From assembly GCA_033557465.1 (NCBI GenBank), contig CM066040.1, forward strand, positions 323,038,297 to 323,102,296: a stretch of 64,000 nt of DNA, read 5' to 3'. How positions within the stretch are numbered: the first letter of the stretch is position 1; every line of letters begins with the position of its first letter. Under the pieces are notes generated by a model, which had not been told where the DNA came from, did no database searches, and saw only the letters and a program-made list of their open reading frames with translations. Positions 51,368 to 62,232 of the stretch are shown here, in pieces. A program made the position numbers and the translations under genes. Source of the DNA: Ichthyophis bannanicus. Its lineage: Eukaryota > Chordata > Amphibia > Gymnophiona > Ichthyophiidae.

Positions 51368-52371
51368 CCTTCCAAGGCATTAACCTTCCTCAGGAAGCCA
51401 TCCACCAGACGGTCCTATGCTTTCAAGTGGCATAGATTTTCTGTCTGGTGTTCTCAGAAGAATCTTAATCCCTTCTCAGCTCCGGTGGAGGTGCTGCTTG
51501 AGTATCTCCTCCACCTGTCTTCTTCTGGACTCAAAGCCAATTCAGTAAGAGTACATCTAAGTTCTGTTGCAGCCTCCCACATGCCCTTAGATGGCCAACC
51601 CATCTCTTCTCAGCTGCTCTTAGCATGCTTCATGAGGGGTCTTCTATTAGCCTCCCATTAAGCCACCTCCAGTGGCATACGACCTCAGTGTTGTTCTAGG
51701 GTAACTTCTCAAGCTGCCATTTGAACCTCTAGCCACTACTTCATTTAAGTTTCTTACATGGAAGGTCATCTTCCTCATTGCCCTCACTTCAGCAAGGTGC
51801 ATTAGTGAGCTCCAGGCCTTGGTGGCTGACCCTCCTTTCACACGGTTCCACCATGATACGGTAGTCCTAAGGACTCACCCTCACTTCATGCCAAAGGTGG
51901 TCTCGCCTTTCCATTTGAACCAGTTGGTCTACCTTCCTGTGTTTTTTCCCTAGATCGCACTAGATCCCTAGAAGCAGACCTCCATACTCTGGATTATAAA
52001 CGTGCCTTAGCTTTTTATCTCCAGAGGACTCGAGAGCACTGGAAAGCTTCTCAGCTGTTCATCTCCTTTAACTCTAGTCACCTTGGGTTGCCAGTCTCCA
52101 AACGTACTCTCTCCAGGTGGATAGCTGACTGCATCACCTTTGCTTATGAGAAGGCAGGACTCTCTCTTGAGGGTCATGTCACTGCCCATAATGTTCGAGC
52201 CATGGCTACCTCTATGGCAAATCTACGATCTATAGCTATTGACAAGATCTGCAAAGCAGCAACTTTGTCTTCAGTCCATACATTTGCTGCTCACTACTGC
52301 CTAGATAAGGACTCCCGCCGGATGCCATGTTTGGCCAGGCTGTTCTCCAGCATCTCTTTCAGACTTAGAGC
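51355..52371 (+). pseudogene. DIRS-F ORF3, tyrosine recombinase, broken
   Basis: Recombinase homology runs from about 51355 to 52371. The first catalytic Arg codon of ARRISEL reads Cys (RCISEL, TGC at 51798-51800). The HxxR box is intact (HNVRAMATS near 52190) and so is the tyrosine segment (SVHTFAAHYCLDKDSRR near 52270). A 1-bp loss after DSRR shifts the last codons. Further frame breaks lie near 51440, 51650 and 51950. It cannot be active. Confidence 0.85.
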
Positions 52372-52501
52372 AACTCCTACCCTGCGTACTGGGTTTTGAT
52401 TTCAGACCATCCATGCAGGATACATGACCTTTTTAGGCATACCTGTGAAAATCCACAGCCGATTCTGAGGTCATCTCTCTGGAATCTTCTAGCTAGGGAG
52501 T

Positions 52502-52601
52502 CCCATATGTGAAGACTACATTCTTGCATGTTCCTGGAGATAGAATAGTTACTTACCTTTAACAGGTGATCTCCAGGAACAGCAGGAATTTAGTCTTCAC
52601 A
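52502..52601 (+). repeat. DIRS-F internal complementary region
   Basis: Joined complements of both ends: GTTCCTGGAGAT (left end) followed by AGAATAGTTACTTACC (right end), with more mismatches than in C and D. Confidence 0.87.
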
Positions 52602-52671
52602 ACCCACCCTCCTCCCCTAAGAGTTGTAGGTCGTCTTTTTCTTTTTCTCCTTTTATCTCTGCTGCAAACTC

Positions 52672-52864
52672 AACTGAGGAGGGAGAGCTTGAAAGGCGGG
52701 AAGGCAGCTACACAGGCACAGTGGGATGCTCCGAAAGGCTTTCTTATTGGATGCTGGGGAGCATTACTGCACGGGCTCTGTTGGTACCGATGTCACCCAT
52801 ATGTGAAGACTAAATTCCTGCTGTTCCCATAGATCACCTGTTACAGGTGAGTAACTACAGATTC
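52672..52864 (+). repeat. DIRS-F right inverted terminal repeat with extension
   Basis: Complement of the left ITR with the outer extension CACCTGTTACAGGTGAGTAACT; CAG/GTGAGT lies at 52846-52854. The outer end is uncertain by a few bases. Confidence 0.87.
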
Positions 52865-52959
52865 TCTGGTCCTTTTTCTTTTTCGGTGTGCGGGTTTTTT
52901 CTCGCAACTTCCCTGACTGAGACATCTGAGTTTGACCAGGCGGGTGCCATCTTCCCCGC

Positions 52960-54823
52960 TATGTCCCTATACCATGTCCATAACAAACTGCTACAGTTGC
53001 TGTATAAAGTGCCTCGATATGGATCATGATGATGCCACTTGCCTGCTCTGCCTGCAGATGTCAAGCAAGAGCTGAAGAAATTGTGAAAAGCAGTGGGGGG
53101 AGCTTTTTGGCTCAAAGATCTCTGCTGAGTTGCTGGCATAGAGTCTGGAATCGCTGCCCTAAGAGACTGCGTCTGACTCTTTGTCACATGCACATGCTCG
53201 ATCCGAGCCCTGAGGTCACGGAGCCTCAGACCAGGGGTCGTCCTCGGAGGATCTCCTCCGTGGGTCCAAGACATTGTCAAAGTCCAATCCCGGATCCTAG
53301 GGGTAAGACCTCAGGTCCCTAGCCTCTGAGTCCTCAACCCAACACTGAGGGTGAGGGCAATGGCTGGGAGCGGCCCTTGAAGTTGCCCCGGTGGGAAGAG
53401 ACTTGCACAGCATTGTGAGATCAAGCTCAGTCCTCCGACGTGATCACCATTGGTGTGATTCCCTTCGAGGGAGCTGGCTTCAGGCTTGATGCCTTCAAGG
53501 CCTGGCACTGGTTGCTGCAGAGCTTACTGGCATCAAAGCCAGGATGGTGGCCTAGGAACACAGCCTGGCTGCCTTCCTCAAGGCTCAGCAGAGCCCGATG
53601 CCCGGCGCCTCCAGGTTGTCGGTGCTGACATTGTGACCCTTCACTGCAAAGACCTCCCTGGAGGATGACCAGCTGGTGCTGGAATGATTCGTGACTTGCT
53701 CAGAGCCGTGTCAGTTTGCCTCCTGCTTAAGGCGCAACTCGCCCCCAAGCACTTTGGGGTCAGCTCGTCAGGCACCTCGCTTTCCTTAGGCGCCGGCGGT
53801 TCATCACTCTTATGACCTTCTGGGCCTCGAGGTCTCATCTGGCTGAGATACTGATGACGAATCGCCAGACACCATATTACAGAGGGATGTACTCTCTGAA
53901 CTGTCTGCCCCTCAGGAGCACCGGAGGTTCCGCCTGAAGACCTCACATTTCTTGAGTTTGTCCGGGTGATGTTGAAGGCCTTGACCTTGGTGGCGGAACC
54001 GGAGGACTAGCCTCGTGCTGAGGACTTGGAGATCATCCAGTACGAGGCCCCTCCAAGGGAGGCACTGACTGTGCTGATTTCCCCCCATCCTGAAGCACTT
54101 GCTGTTCAAGAAGTGGGAGAGCCCGTGACGGTGCCAATAGTGAGCTGGCGACTTGATTCCCAGTATTGAGTTGGCAAGATCCCAGGCTTTATGAAGACAC
54201 AGCTGCCTCACAACTCTATGCATCGCATAAAGAGTGAGAAACACTCCTCATTGCGTCCTGGTAGAGAGGCCCGCACCATGGACAGGTTTTGTAGAAAGTG
54301 CTACCAGAGCTCAATGCTCGTGGCCCGCATCCAGGCTTACGAGTTGTATATGGGCATGTACCCGAGGGACCTGGCGAAGGAGTTCACCAGATTCTCAACT
54401 GGGCTGGCAGGTGAATCGCTCAAACGCTTACAGACCCTCGCCGCCCCAGTCAAGGCATGCTCCAAATTCCAGATTCAAGCAGCCTATGTTAGCTTTGAGT
54501 TCGTGGCTAGTGTGGCTGCGATGGGCATTAGTGCCCCCCACCTGGCTTTGCTACAGTCCTCGGACTTGGAACAATGGGTACAGGACAAACTAGCCGATGT
54601 CTCCTGCCGAGGAGAGAACCTCTTCGACAAACCCATGACTGACAAGACGGCCGAATTGGAGTCACAATTTGTGACCGGGACTAGGCTGTCCAGAAGATTG
54701 CTGACCTTCCCATCAGAAGGCTTTAGGGAAAAAACCCTTCCAGCTGAAGGCGAAAAAGGCTTACGGCCTATCAGGTTCCCCAACTGGTCAGCAGGCAATA
54801 GGCCAGGGGCACGGCTCCTGTGA
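52960..54823 (+). pseudogene. DIRS-G ORF1, gag-like, broken
   Basis: After an N-terminal region with remnants of the knuckle (TATAAAGTGCCTCGATATGG, then TGCCTGCTCTGCCTGC, compare CLGADHNPELCSLC in DIRS-H), the frame is damaged until about 54190. From 54191 to 54823 a 210-codon piece is open: LPHNSMHRIKSEKHSS, ARTMDRFCRKCYQSSMLVAR, SFEFVASVAAMGISAPHLAL and LQSSDLEQWVQDKLADVSC, with RGENLF. This is the conserved gag C-terminal core in a form closer to DIRS-H than to B-E. Confidence 0.8.
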
Positions 54824-55059
54824 GCAGAAACCCCCAAACAACGCCTCAGTCGCAGCCTGGGGGGGGGGGGGACTTTTGACTCGTTGGGCATAGCCCATCT
54901 TCCTCCCCAAGGACCAGGGCCCAAGGCACATGGGAGGACGTCTGCTCACCTCTGGCTAGGCATCACCATCGATGCCTTGGTGCTGTAGGTGATGTGAGAA
55001 GGTTACTTTCTGCGCCTTCTCCCTTCTTTCCAGGGGAACTTCCCATGACCTCCCTGCAC

Positions 55060-56510
55060 AGAGAGCTCCTGCGAAAGAACTCAAGTCCCTGCTTGAGGGT
55101 CGGGCGGGTTCTACTGGTACTTTCTCGTCCCAAAAAAGACAGTGGGCTTCTGACCCATCCTGGATCTGCGGGACCTAAACCACTTTCTGGTCAAGGAGTT
55201 CAAGATGCTATCCCTTGGAACAATGCTGCTCTACCTCCTGTGGGGAGATTGGTTATGCTCCTTGGATCTCAAAGATGCCTATACCCACATCCTGATCCAT
55301 CCCCGGCCCTGTCAGTACCTCTGCTTTGTCATCAGAGGCTGCCACTACCAGTACAGGATGTTCTACTTTGGTCTCTCCTCGGTCCCCTGGGTGTTCACCA
55401 AGTGCTTAGCGATAGTTGTTGCTCATCTCTGCTTGCTGGGAGTCTTTGTCTTCCCCAATCTGAACAATTGGCTCTTGAAGGGCAACTCACCAGAGGGAAA
55501 TATGTCACGCAGCCCAGTGCACCATTGGGGTGCTACAACATGTGGGGTTCATGATCAACTTCCCAAAGTCGCATCAGCTACCGACTCAGTGCTTTGATCA
55601 TAGGAGTGCTTCTGGACTGAACCCAGGCCACAGCCTTTCTCCCTCTAGACCGGGCACAACATCTGGCAACCCTAGCAAAAAAGGTACAGGGTTGCTCATC
55701 TGCCCATCTCCTGCTGCACCTGTTGGGGTACATGGTCTCGACGGTTCATGTAACACCGGAGACCCGTCTACGCATACGATAGGCCCAGTAGACCCTCAAC
55801 TCTCAATAGATTTACGTCACGGGCCAACTGGAGGATCGGGTCCAGATCACCCAGCCTCTGGCGGCCTCTCTCGCCTGGTAGCAGAGCAGGCGCAAACTCA
55901 TGGCCAGCCTACCCTTCCAGGTCCTGTTGTCACGATGCATTCGGACCATGGATGACTCCAAGCTTGGCTGGGGAGCTGACTGTAACTGTCTCCAGTTTCA
56001 GTGTGCCTGGACTCGGGAGGAAAGTGCCCACCAGATCAACCTCCTGGAACTCAGAGCTGTAACAAATGCTCTTCGGGTGTTCCAGGGCCACGTAGTGGGC
56101 CAGGTTGTCATCGTTCAGATGGACAACCAAGTAGCAATGTTTTACATCAACAAGCGGGGGAAACGGGCTCATACCTCTTTTATTGTGAGGTGGTTTGCCT
56201 CTGGACCTTCTCCGTGGAGAAGAGCATGACCCTCCAGGCAGTCTACCTACCAGGCCAGGACAATCTGCTTGCCGATCAACTCAGCAGAGTCCTTCAGCCC
56301 CACTAGTGACGCTTCAATCCAGCAGTGACCATCTCCATTTTTTGATGTTGGACCTCTTTGCCAGCCCCGAGAATGCGCAGCTGCCATGCTTCTGCTTCCA
56401 GAGGCCGACCCCGTAATGGGTGGCGGCAGATGTCTTTCTCCTGCCTTGCTCTGGGAGTCTGCTGTACACATACCCTCCCACTCCCCTGGTTCCCAAGACC
56501 TTGCTCAAGG
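55060..56510 (+). pseudogene. DIRS-G ORF2, RT / RNase H / methyltransferase-like, broken
   Basis: The RT is readable at 55205-55500: SLDLKDAYTHILIHPRPCQY, CHYQYRMFYFGLSSVPWVF and, in place of the catalytic YLDD, NLNN (FPNLNNWLL). RNase H is at 55950-56300: DDSKLGWGADC, HQINLLELRAVTNAL, VQMDNQVAMFYINKRG and DNLLADQLSRVLQP. A methyltransferase-like remnant (MLDLFASPENAQLPCF) lies near 56345. Frames shift repeatedly. The two Asp-to-Asn changes in the RT active site alone would abolish activity. Confidence 0.83.
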
Positions 56511-56639
56511 TTCAGTCAGACTGAGCCTTGGTAATTCTCATTGCTCCTCGATGGCCCCGGCAGCCGTGGTTCCCTCAACTCCTGCAGCTGTTGCGGGAAT
56601 CCCTGATACCCCTGGGCCATGCCGCAGAATGCAGGAGGG

Positions 56640-57720
56640 CGGGACCCTTCTCCATCCCAACCTCCAATCCCTCGGTGTGTTTGCTGAACAGTTAGCCCTA
56701 GCACACCTCCAGCTCTCTCGGGACGTGGAGGATGACCTACTGGCACTGTGCAAGGACTCAGCACGGCACGCATATGCCTTCAAATGGCATAGGTTCTCAG
56801 TCTGATGCGCAGACAGGAATTTTAACCCTTTCTCCTGCTCTGTGCAAGACATCCTCCAGTATTTGCTGCAACGCTCCCAGGCTGGACTAAAATCCAATTT
56901 CAACAGGGTGCACCTCAGCACCCTGGCTGCATATCACCACCTTGTCGATGGCCAGCCCATTTCTGTGCACTCCCTTGCAGGCTGTTTTATAAGGGAATGT
57001 CTCTCGAGGCCCCCCATCTGCCCTCCACCGGTGACATGGGACCTGAATGTTGTCCTCAGGAAGCTGATCACTCTCCCTTTTGAGCCACTAGCTATGTGCC
57101 ATCTCAAGTTCCTGTCGTAGATTGGTAGCGCTCACTTTGGCCAGACGGGCCAGTGAGCTGCAGGCTCTGGTGGCCCACGCCCCCTTTGCCAGGTTCCACA
57201 AAAACAGGGTCGTTCTCCGGACTCACCCGAAACTCCTGCCTAAGATCGTGTCTGCTTTTCTTATCAGCAAGAGGTGGTCCTTCCCACCTTCTTTCCCAGG
57301 CCTCATGCATCCCGGGCGGAGACCTCAATTCACACCTTGGATTGCAAAAGGGTACTGACCTTCTACCTCAAGAGGACTAAGGCCCATTGCCGCTTGTCAC
57401 AGCTATTCGTCTCCTATGACATCAGCAGACTCAGGGTTGTGGTCTCTAAGCATACCCTGTCTATCTAGGTGGCAGACTGCATCTCTTTCGCCTACGAGCA
57501 GGCTGGACTCTCTGCAGCATCACGTCACCGTGTGTAATGTGCATGCCAAGTTGGCCTCATTAGCTCACCTGTGCTCTGTCCCCCTGGAGGACATCTGCCA
57601 GGCTGCCACTGGTCTTCGGTCTATATCTTCGCAGCACGCTACTGCTTGGAGGAGAGCTCACGGTTCGATAGCACCTTTAGCCAGGCAGTATTTTGTCACC
57701 TCTTTCGGGAATAGTGCAAC
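56640..57720 (+). pseudogene. DIRS-G ORF3, tyrosine recombinase, broken
   Basis: Pieces: ARHAYAFKWHRFSV near 56770; DILQYLLQRSQAGLKSNFN to AMCHLKFLS at 56842-57120, then a TAG; ARRASELQALVAHAPFARFH at 57140-57200, in which the catalytic Arg is kept; CKRVLTFYLKRTKAHC near 57345-57390; then damaged sequence to the tyrosine region (near 57600-57660). Several stops are present. Confidence 0.8.
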
Positions 57721-57892
57721 TCCTTCCCTCCATCTCTGTGTCCAGGCTACCAGAGAGGGGATTCCAGTGTCAGTGTTGGGGCTACATCACTGGACTTCAA
57801 GCCATTCTATGCTTCTTGTCTCCTTTCATGCTTTGCCTTTTGGGTCACCCGTGGCTTCTACCGGTTTCTTTGGTAGCCTGTAACTTGGGAGT

Positions 57893-57991
57893 CCCATATG
57901 TGAGGACTAACTTCCTGCTTGTTCCCGGAGAAAGTGTAGTTATTCTTCTGCAACAGGTGTTTTCCTGGGACAGCAGGAATCAGTCCTCACA
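57893..57991 (+). repeat. DIRS-G internal complementary region
   Basis: CCTGCTTGTTCCCGGAGAA (left-end complement) is followed by AGTGTAGTTATTCTTCTGCA and CAGGTGTTTTCC (right-end complement). It is a diverged but clear version of the B-F pattern. Confidence 0.82.
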
Positions 57992-58052
57992 ACCCTCCCT
58001 CTTCCCCATGGAGTTGTTTTCTTTTTTATGTTTAATTAAGCTATGTCATCAT

Positions 58053-58238
58053 ACTGAGGTAAGATGGCACCTTTGGACGGGAAGGTGACCGTGCATGAGC
58101 AGCCTACCTCCCAAAGGCTTTCTTTGAGAGCTGGGGAATGATTCCACGTGGGCTCCATCAATGCCGATGTCACCCATATATGAGGATTGATTCCTGCTAT
58201 CCCCAGAAAACACCTATTACAGGTGAGTAATTACGTTT
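58053..58238 (+). repeat. DIRS-G right inverted terminal repeat with extension
   Basis: Complement of 47168-47330, with the outer extension AACACCTATTACAGGTGAGT; CAG/GTGAGT lies at 58220-58228. The end is approximate. Confidence 0.82.
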
Positions 58239-59998
58239 TATGAGCCAGTCCGTTGGCTCAGTGGCCAGCATTGGAGCATGGTTCTCAGGTATCCCTGTTG
58301 TGCTGGGTAGTGATGGATTTATTCACATTTCTTTCAGGTATTACTCTGAGGTTCTCGGGCACCCTTGAATCAGTTGTGCTAGCAAGAGTTAAAGGATATT
58401 AAGCTGACTCTGTTAAGTCCAACAGATTTGTTACAGGTTCAAAGCATGGCTGCCCTTAGGAATGCTGAGGACTGAGTGACATCCAGTTTAAAATCATGCA
58501 AAGAGAGCTGCTTTTAAGTAAAGTTTTTTTTTATTTTGTTCTTTTACAGTAAACATTTAAAATGAAGATGGCACCCTCTGTGTGTTTGTGCAGATTTCAA
58601 ATAATATTTTACCCTATATTGAAAATGTTCTGTTGAGTAATTTTTTAGATTTTATATGACATTCTTCTGCACATTTGGCAGCCAACATTAACAATACCAT
58701 CATAAATTGCATCTGCAGTGCATTCCACATGATTGGTTTCTGTTAAGCAGCAGTGTCACAAATGATGACATGTGGAGTGAACCAGTCAGATTCCACTGTG
58801 TAAGGATGTGCACAGAAAAAGATGTGATTATTTTCCACCTCTTTTTCTTCTCTCAATTTTTGAACATTTTCTTGATTTGTTTCACACATTCATGTTTAAT
58901 TTTTTAACACACATTATTTCATAGATTAACGTTCTTCAAATTGATTTTGAATGCACAAAATTTTTTAAGGCATGCAAACAAATGCCCTCCCTAGTGTGTA
59001 TATGTGCCATGCTCTGCTTGACTTGGCTACTCCTAGCAGTATAGAGGATCTTCAGGAACCACTAAAGAAAATTTGGAATGAGTTAGCAGAAAGTTTGGTA
59101 ACTGGTGCAGGATAAGCATTACTTCATTTATTTTGTAGTATATAAATCATAGTGTTACTTTCAAAAAAATTAGCTTTTGAGCACTTGGGAGCTGTATAGA
59201 AGTATCGGTGGTTATGATATGACTCATGCCTAGGATATTCTTTTACACTATCTTTCCTGTCCATGTATGCATACAGCAGCGTATCCTCTCCTGGCTTAGG
59301 AGCAGCCTGATAAGAGCCAGCCTGATGGCTCACTGGCCGGCACAGACACAGATTTGATTTCTCAGCCAGGTTTTGTCTGTTGGGCTGGCTTGGAAGTAGG
59401 GAATCTGATGAAGTAGTGGTCAAATCCCATAAGAAGAGAGTCTCTGCCATCACTCGACAGCAGTTTATTTTTGGTGGGTTTAATGAGTGCATGCATTGGG
59501 TCCTGCAGGGAGCCACCATCTATGGCCCTTGGCTAACAATTGTTTTGCTGTGTGGGATAGAAGGTTAAGGGAGGAAAGGGGGAAAAACTTTGGTATGTCT
59601 CAATGAAGATGCATAGTAGCATAGCCCAATGGAGACCAGTTCCAATTGAGCTGAATACCTCATGGAGCAGGAGGAAACCTCCGAGCTGAGTAAAAGAAAA
59701 TAAGCAGGAAAAAGGAAGGTAGAAACTAAAGTAGTTCAGGGCTTCGATTGTTATAGCACTGCCAGATGTACCCTGCATTTTACAGATGCGTTATTTCTGT
59801 GCTGTTGCTAGTCCCTTTCCCATGGTGTTATTGGAGGCTAGTTGCATCTAGAAGGACTGTGGTCCAGCCTTATGTGCTGTGTGCCCCCTAAGTAGCTGCA
59901 GAATAAAGCATTTTAGGGGTTCAGTTTCAGAGGTATTGTGGAATGGTGCCCTACATTAAAGGAAAACTAACGGATTTCATGTTATGCAGAAATACTGT
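58239..59998. other. Non-coding intron stretch
   Basis: No exon with ERI3 similarity is visible. Two short tRNA-like heads may be worn SINEs: GTTGGCTCAGTGGCC near 58251, and GATGGCTCACTGGCC with GATTTGATTTC near 59322-59360. Otherwise nothing was recognised. Confidence 0.5.
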
Positions 59999-60377
59999 TT
60001 TTCCAGGAACACGCAGGAAGTCAGTCCTCACTTATGGGTGACGTCAGCACCGATGGAACCCGCATGGAGCAATTCCCCCAGCTTTCAAAGAAAGCCTTTG
60101 GAATTGCTGCCACGCATGCATGGTCCTCTTCTTGCTCAGTCTTCCTTTTTCTGCGGAGCCCTTCGGTCGCACGTCCTCGTCCCTCGGAAAAAGTGTTTTG
60201 TTTTCCGGCCTCTGGCCTACTCCCGGTCCTCTACCCGTCCTTCCCTTTGCTCCTATCTCTTTTGAGCAAAGGGGACATTTTTTTCCTAATTTTTGGTGTT
60301 GGCGGGCTTTGTGCCCTTTTTTCCTCCAACTGCTGGCCGCGTGGGTGTTCGACCTTGCGGGGGCCCTTTTTGCCCCG

Positions 60378-62214
60378 ATGGCCACTGGTTTCAAAAAATG
60401 CGATAGATGTCTTGGAGCTGACCATAATCCAGAGCTCTGTTCGCTTTGTAAGAAAATGTCCTCCAAAGCCCTGCTCAGTCCTAAGCAGAAGTCTGAGGAC
60501 ATTTTCCGAAAGGCTGCCTCGGAAGCCCCTGTGCCACCCTTGGTCGTCTGCTCCCCCATGTCTGCTCCCCCACCTCTGCTCCATGCTCAAGATGGCAGTC
60601 CGACCAGGGGTCCCCTGAAGTGGAGCAGCGTAAGAGGACCTCGAAGTTGCTGTCGGGGGCTCCCGACAATCGCGAGCGCTCCCTCGCTCGGTCGCTTAGC
60701 CCCCCTCGGCATTCCTGAGAGTCGGACAAGGAGCGGCCTCGTAAGGTACCTCGAACAGACTCTGAGGCCCTGGGCGATGGCGCCAGGTCTCCCAAGGGTC
60801 GCCCTGGCGAGGACCTCCTCGACGCCCGACCCAGTGACCCCGGTGTCAGCGTCACAGGGCCCCATGCCCACGTGGGAGTCCCGTATGCTGGCACTAGAAT
60901 GCAGCATTTCTGCGTTCATAGCTTACCAGCATGCGCTCGTATCCAGTTTCGCTGGTCCGTGGCTAGAAACCAAGATTCCCTCGAAAAAGACACCAAAATC
61001 CACCCTGGAAACCCCCAAGAGCCATGGGCTCGTGAGGGTCCTCGGCATCGGTCTCGCTTGCCTTCCCGTTCCTCGGGGGCAAGATCCTCCAGGGCCTCTG
61101 GCCCCAAATGGGCCTCGGCCTCTGGACGAGGTGGCCAGCCGGAATCTGACTCCTCTTCCGATTTTTCGGGCTGGGACTCGGATGGGGGTACTTCCCCTGA
61201 GACCTGTACTCATCGGGACCTCCAGTCGGACCTGTCCCCACCCGCCTTTCATCGGTATTCGCCATCCGAGGACACCACCTTCTTGGTGTTTGTGCGGGAT
61301 AAGGTAGGTCTCTCAACTTGGCTATCCAGGCGGAGGAGGAACCTCGCGCTGAAGAGCTCGATATCTTGCAGTATGAGTCCCCTCCTCGGGAATCTGTTGC
61401 TGTCCTGGTTCATCCCATTTTGTCCAGGCTGCTACTCCGCATATGGGAGACCCCTGCATCGGTCCCCATCATGAGCATGTGCCTCAATGCGATGTATAGG
61501 GTCCAGCGCGGCCCTGGGTTCAGGAAAACCCAACTCCCCCATACCTCCATGGTGGTGGAGTTGGCCATGAGAAAACAAAAGAGCCCGAAGTCGCACTCTT
61601 CGGTTCTGCCAGGCAGGGAGCCCTCGATGCTCTAGGCTGCAAGCCTATCTAGGGTCCAAGCTCTCCGTTTTTTACATAACCTAGCCAAGGAACTTGAGGA
61701 CTTCTCTGTGGGCCTCACGGGCGACCCCCTCAATAGGTTCTGGACCCTTCTGAAGTCCGTTGCGGAGTGCTCAAAATAACTCTCCCATGCCGCCTACGAC
61801 GGATTCGAGTCTTTGGCTCGAGTGGCGGCCACTGGCATCAGGGCCCAGCACCAGGCATGGCTCCAGTCCTCAGACTTGGAGCAGTGGGTCCAGGAAAAGC
61901 TCCTAGACATACCCTGCCTTGGTGAACAGCTCTTCAGTAAACTGATGGAGGATAAGGCCGCCGAGATTGAGACGGAGTTAGTCACCCATACCCGCCTCTC
62001 GCGCAAGACCTCAACCCTTCTTCGGAAGAAACAGCAAACAAAGAAACTGTTCTTTCCGCGGAAGGGCCTACCCTACCAAGGCTACCCACTGTACCTACCC
62101 ACTCCTGCGCTAACCACCGCAACGCAGGAAAAGTCTGGACCACACAGTCATTGCAATCCGAAAGGGCCCAAGGCCCAAACCCTGGCTCAGCCTCAGCCCG
62201 CCCAGGGGTTTTGA
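60378..62214 (+). pseudogene. DIRS-H ORF1, gag-like, broken
   Basis: Starts MATGFKKCDRCLGADHNPEL at 60378 and has an intact CCHC knuckle C-x2-C-x4-H-x4-C plus a following C-x2-C. The frame then degrades (Ser/Arg/Pro-rich) and changes near 60600-61300. Conserved core pieces are open at 61318-61635 (ILQYESPPRESVAV, LRIWETPASVP, GFRKTQLPHTSMVVELAMRK) and 61813-62214 (ATGIRAQHQAWLQSSDLEQW, then a basic Gln/Pro tail ending AQPQPAQGF). The stop is TGA followed by C, as in B-D. It uses a shorter N-terminal metal-binding region than B-F. Confidence 0.83.
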
Positions 62215-62232
62215 CGTTAGCAGCATAGCCTA

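Larger units (their letters stand above)
47485..52864 (+). mobile_element. DIRS-F: DIRS element inside DIRS-G, internally deleted, carrying an L1
   Basis: ITRs at 47485-47648 and 52672-52864, internal complementary region at 52502-52601. The start of its gag gene was hit by an L1 (47917-49488), and a deletion of about 1.9 kb joins gag directly to the post-RT region at about 50330. RNase H, methyltransferase-like and recombinase remnants follow. It sits in the 5' leader of DIRS-G, so it is younger than G and older than its own L1. Confidence 0.9.
47168..58238 (+). mobile_element. DIRS-G: old DIRS element interrupted by DIRS-F
   Basis: The left ITR lies at 47168-47330, the first part ends at 47484, DIRS-F occupies 47485-52864, and the element resumes at about 52865 and runs through gag, RT, RNase H and recombinase remnants to an internal complementary region (57893-57991) and right ITR (58053-58238). 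Without DIRS-F it is about 5.7 kb. Its gag and ITR sequences group with DIRS-H rather than B-F (for example TTTCAAAGAAAGCC and GGTCACCTTCC). All ORFs are broken. Confidence 0.88.

Noticed and set aside
59124..59778. Possible host exons in the 58-60 kb gap
   Set aside because: ORFs are short, not flanked by convincing splice sites, and none resembles the missing parts of ERI3.
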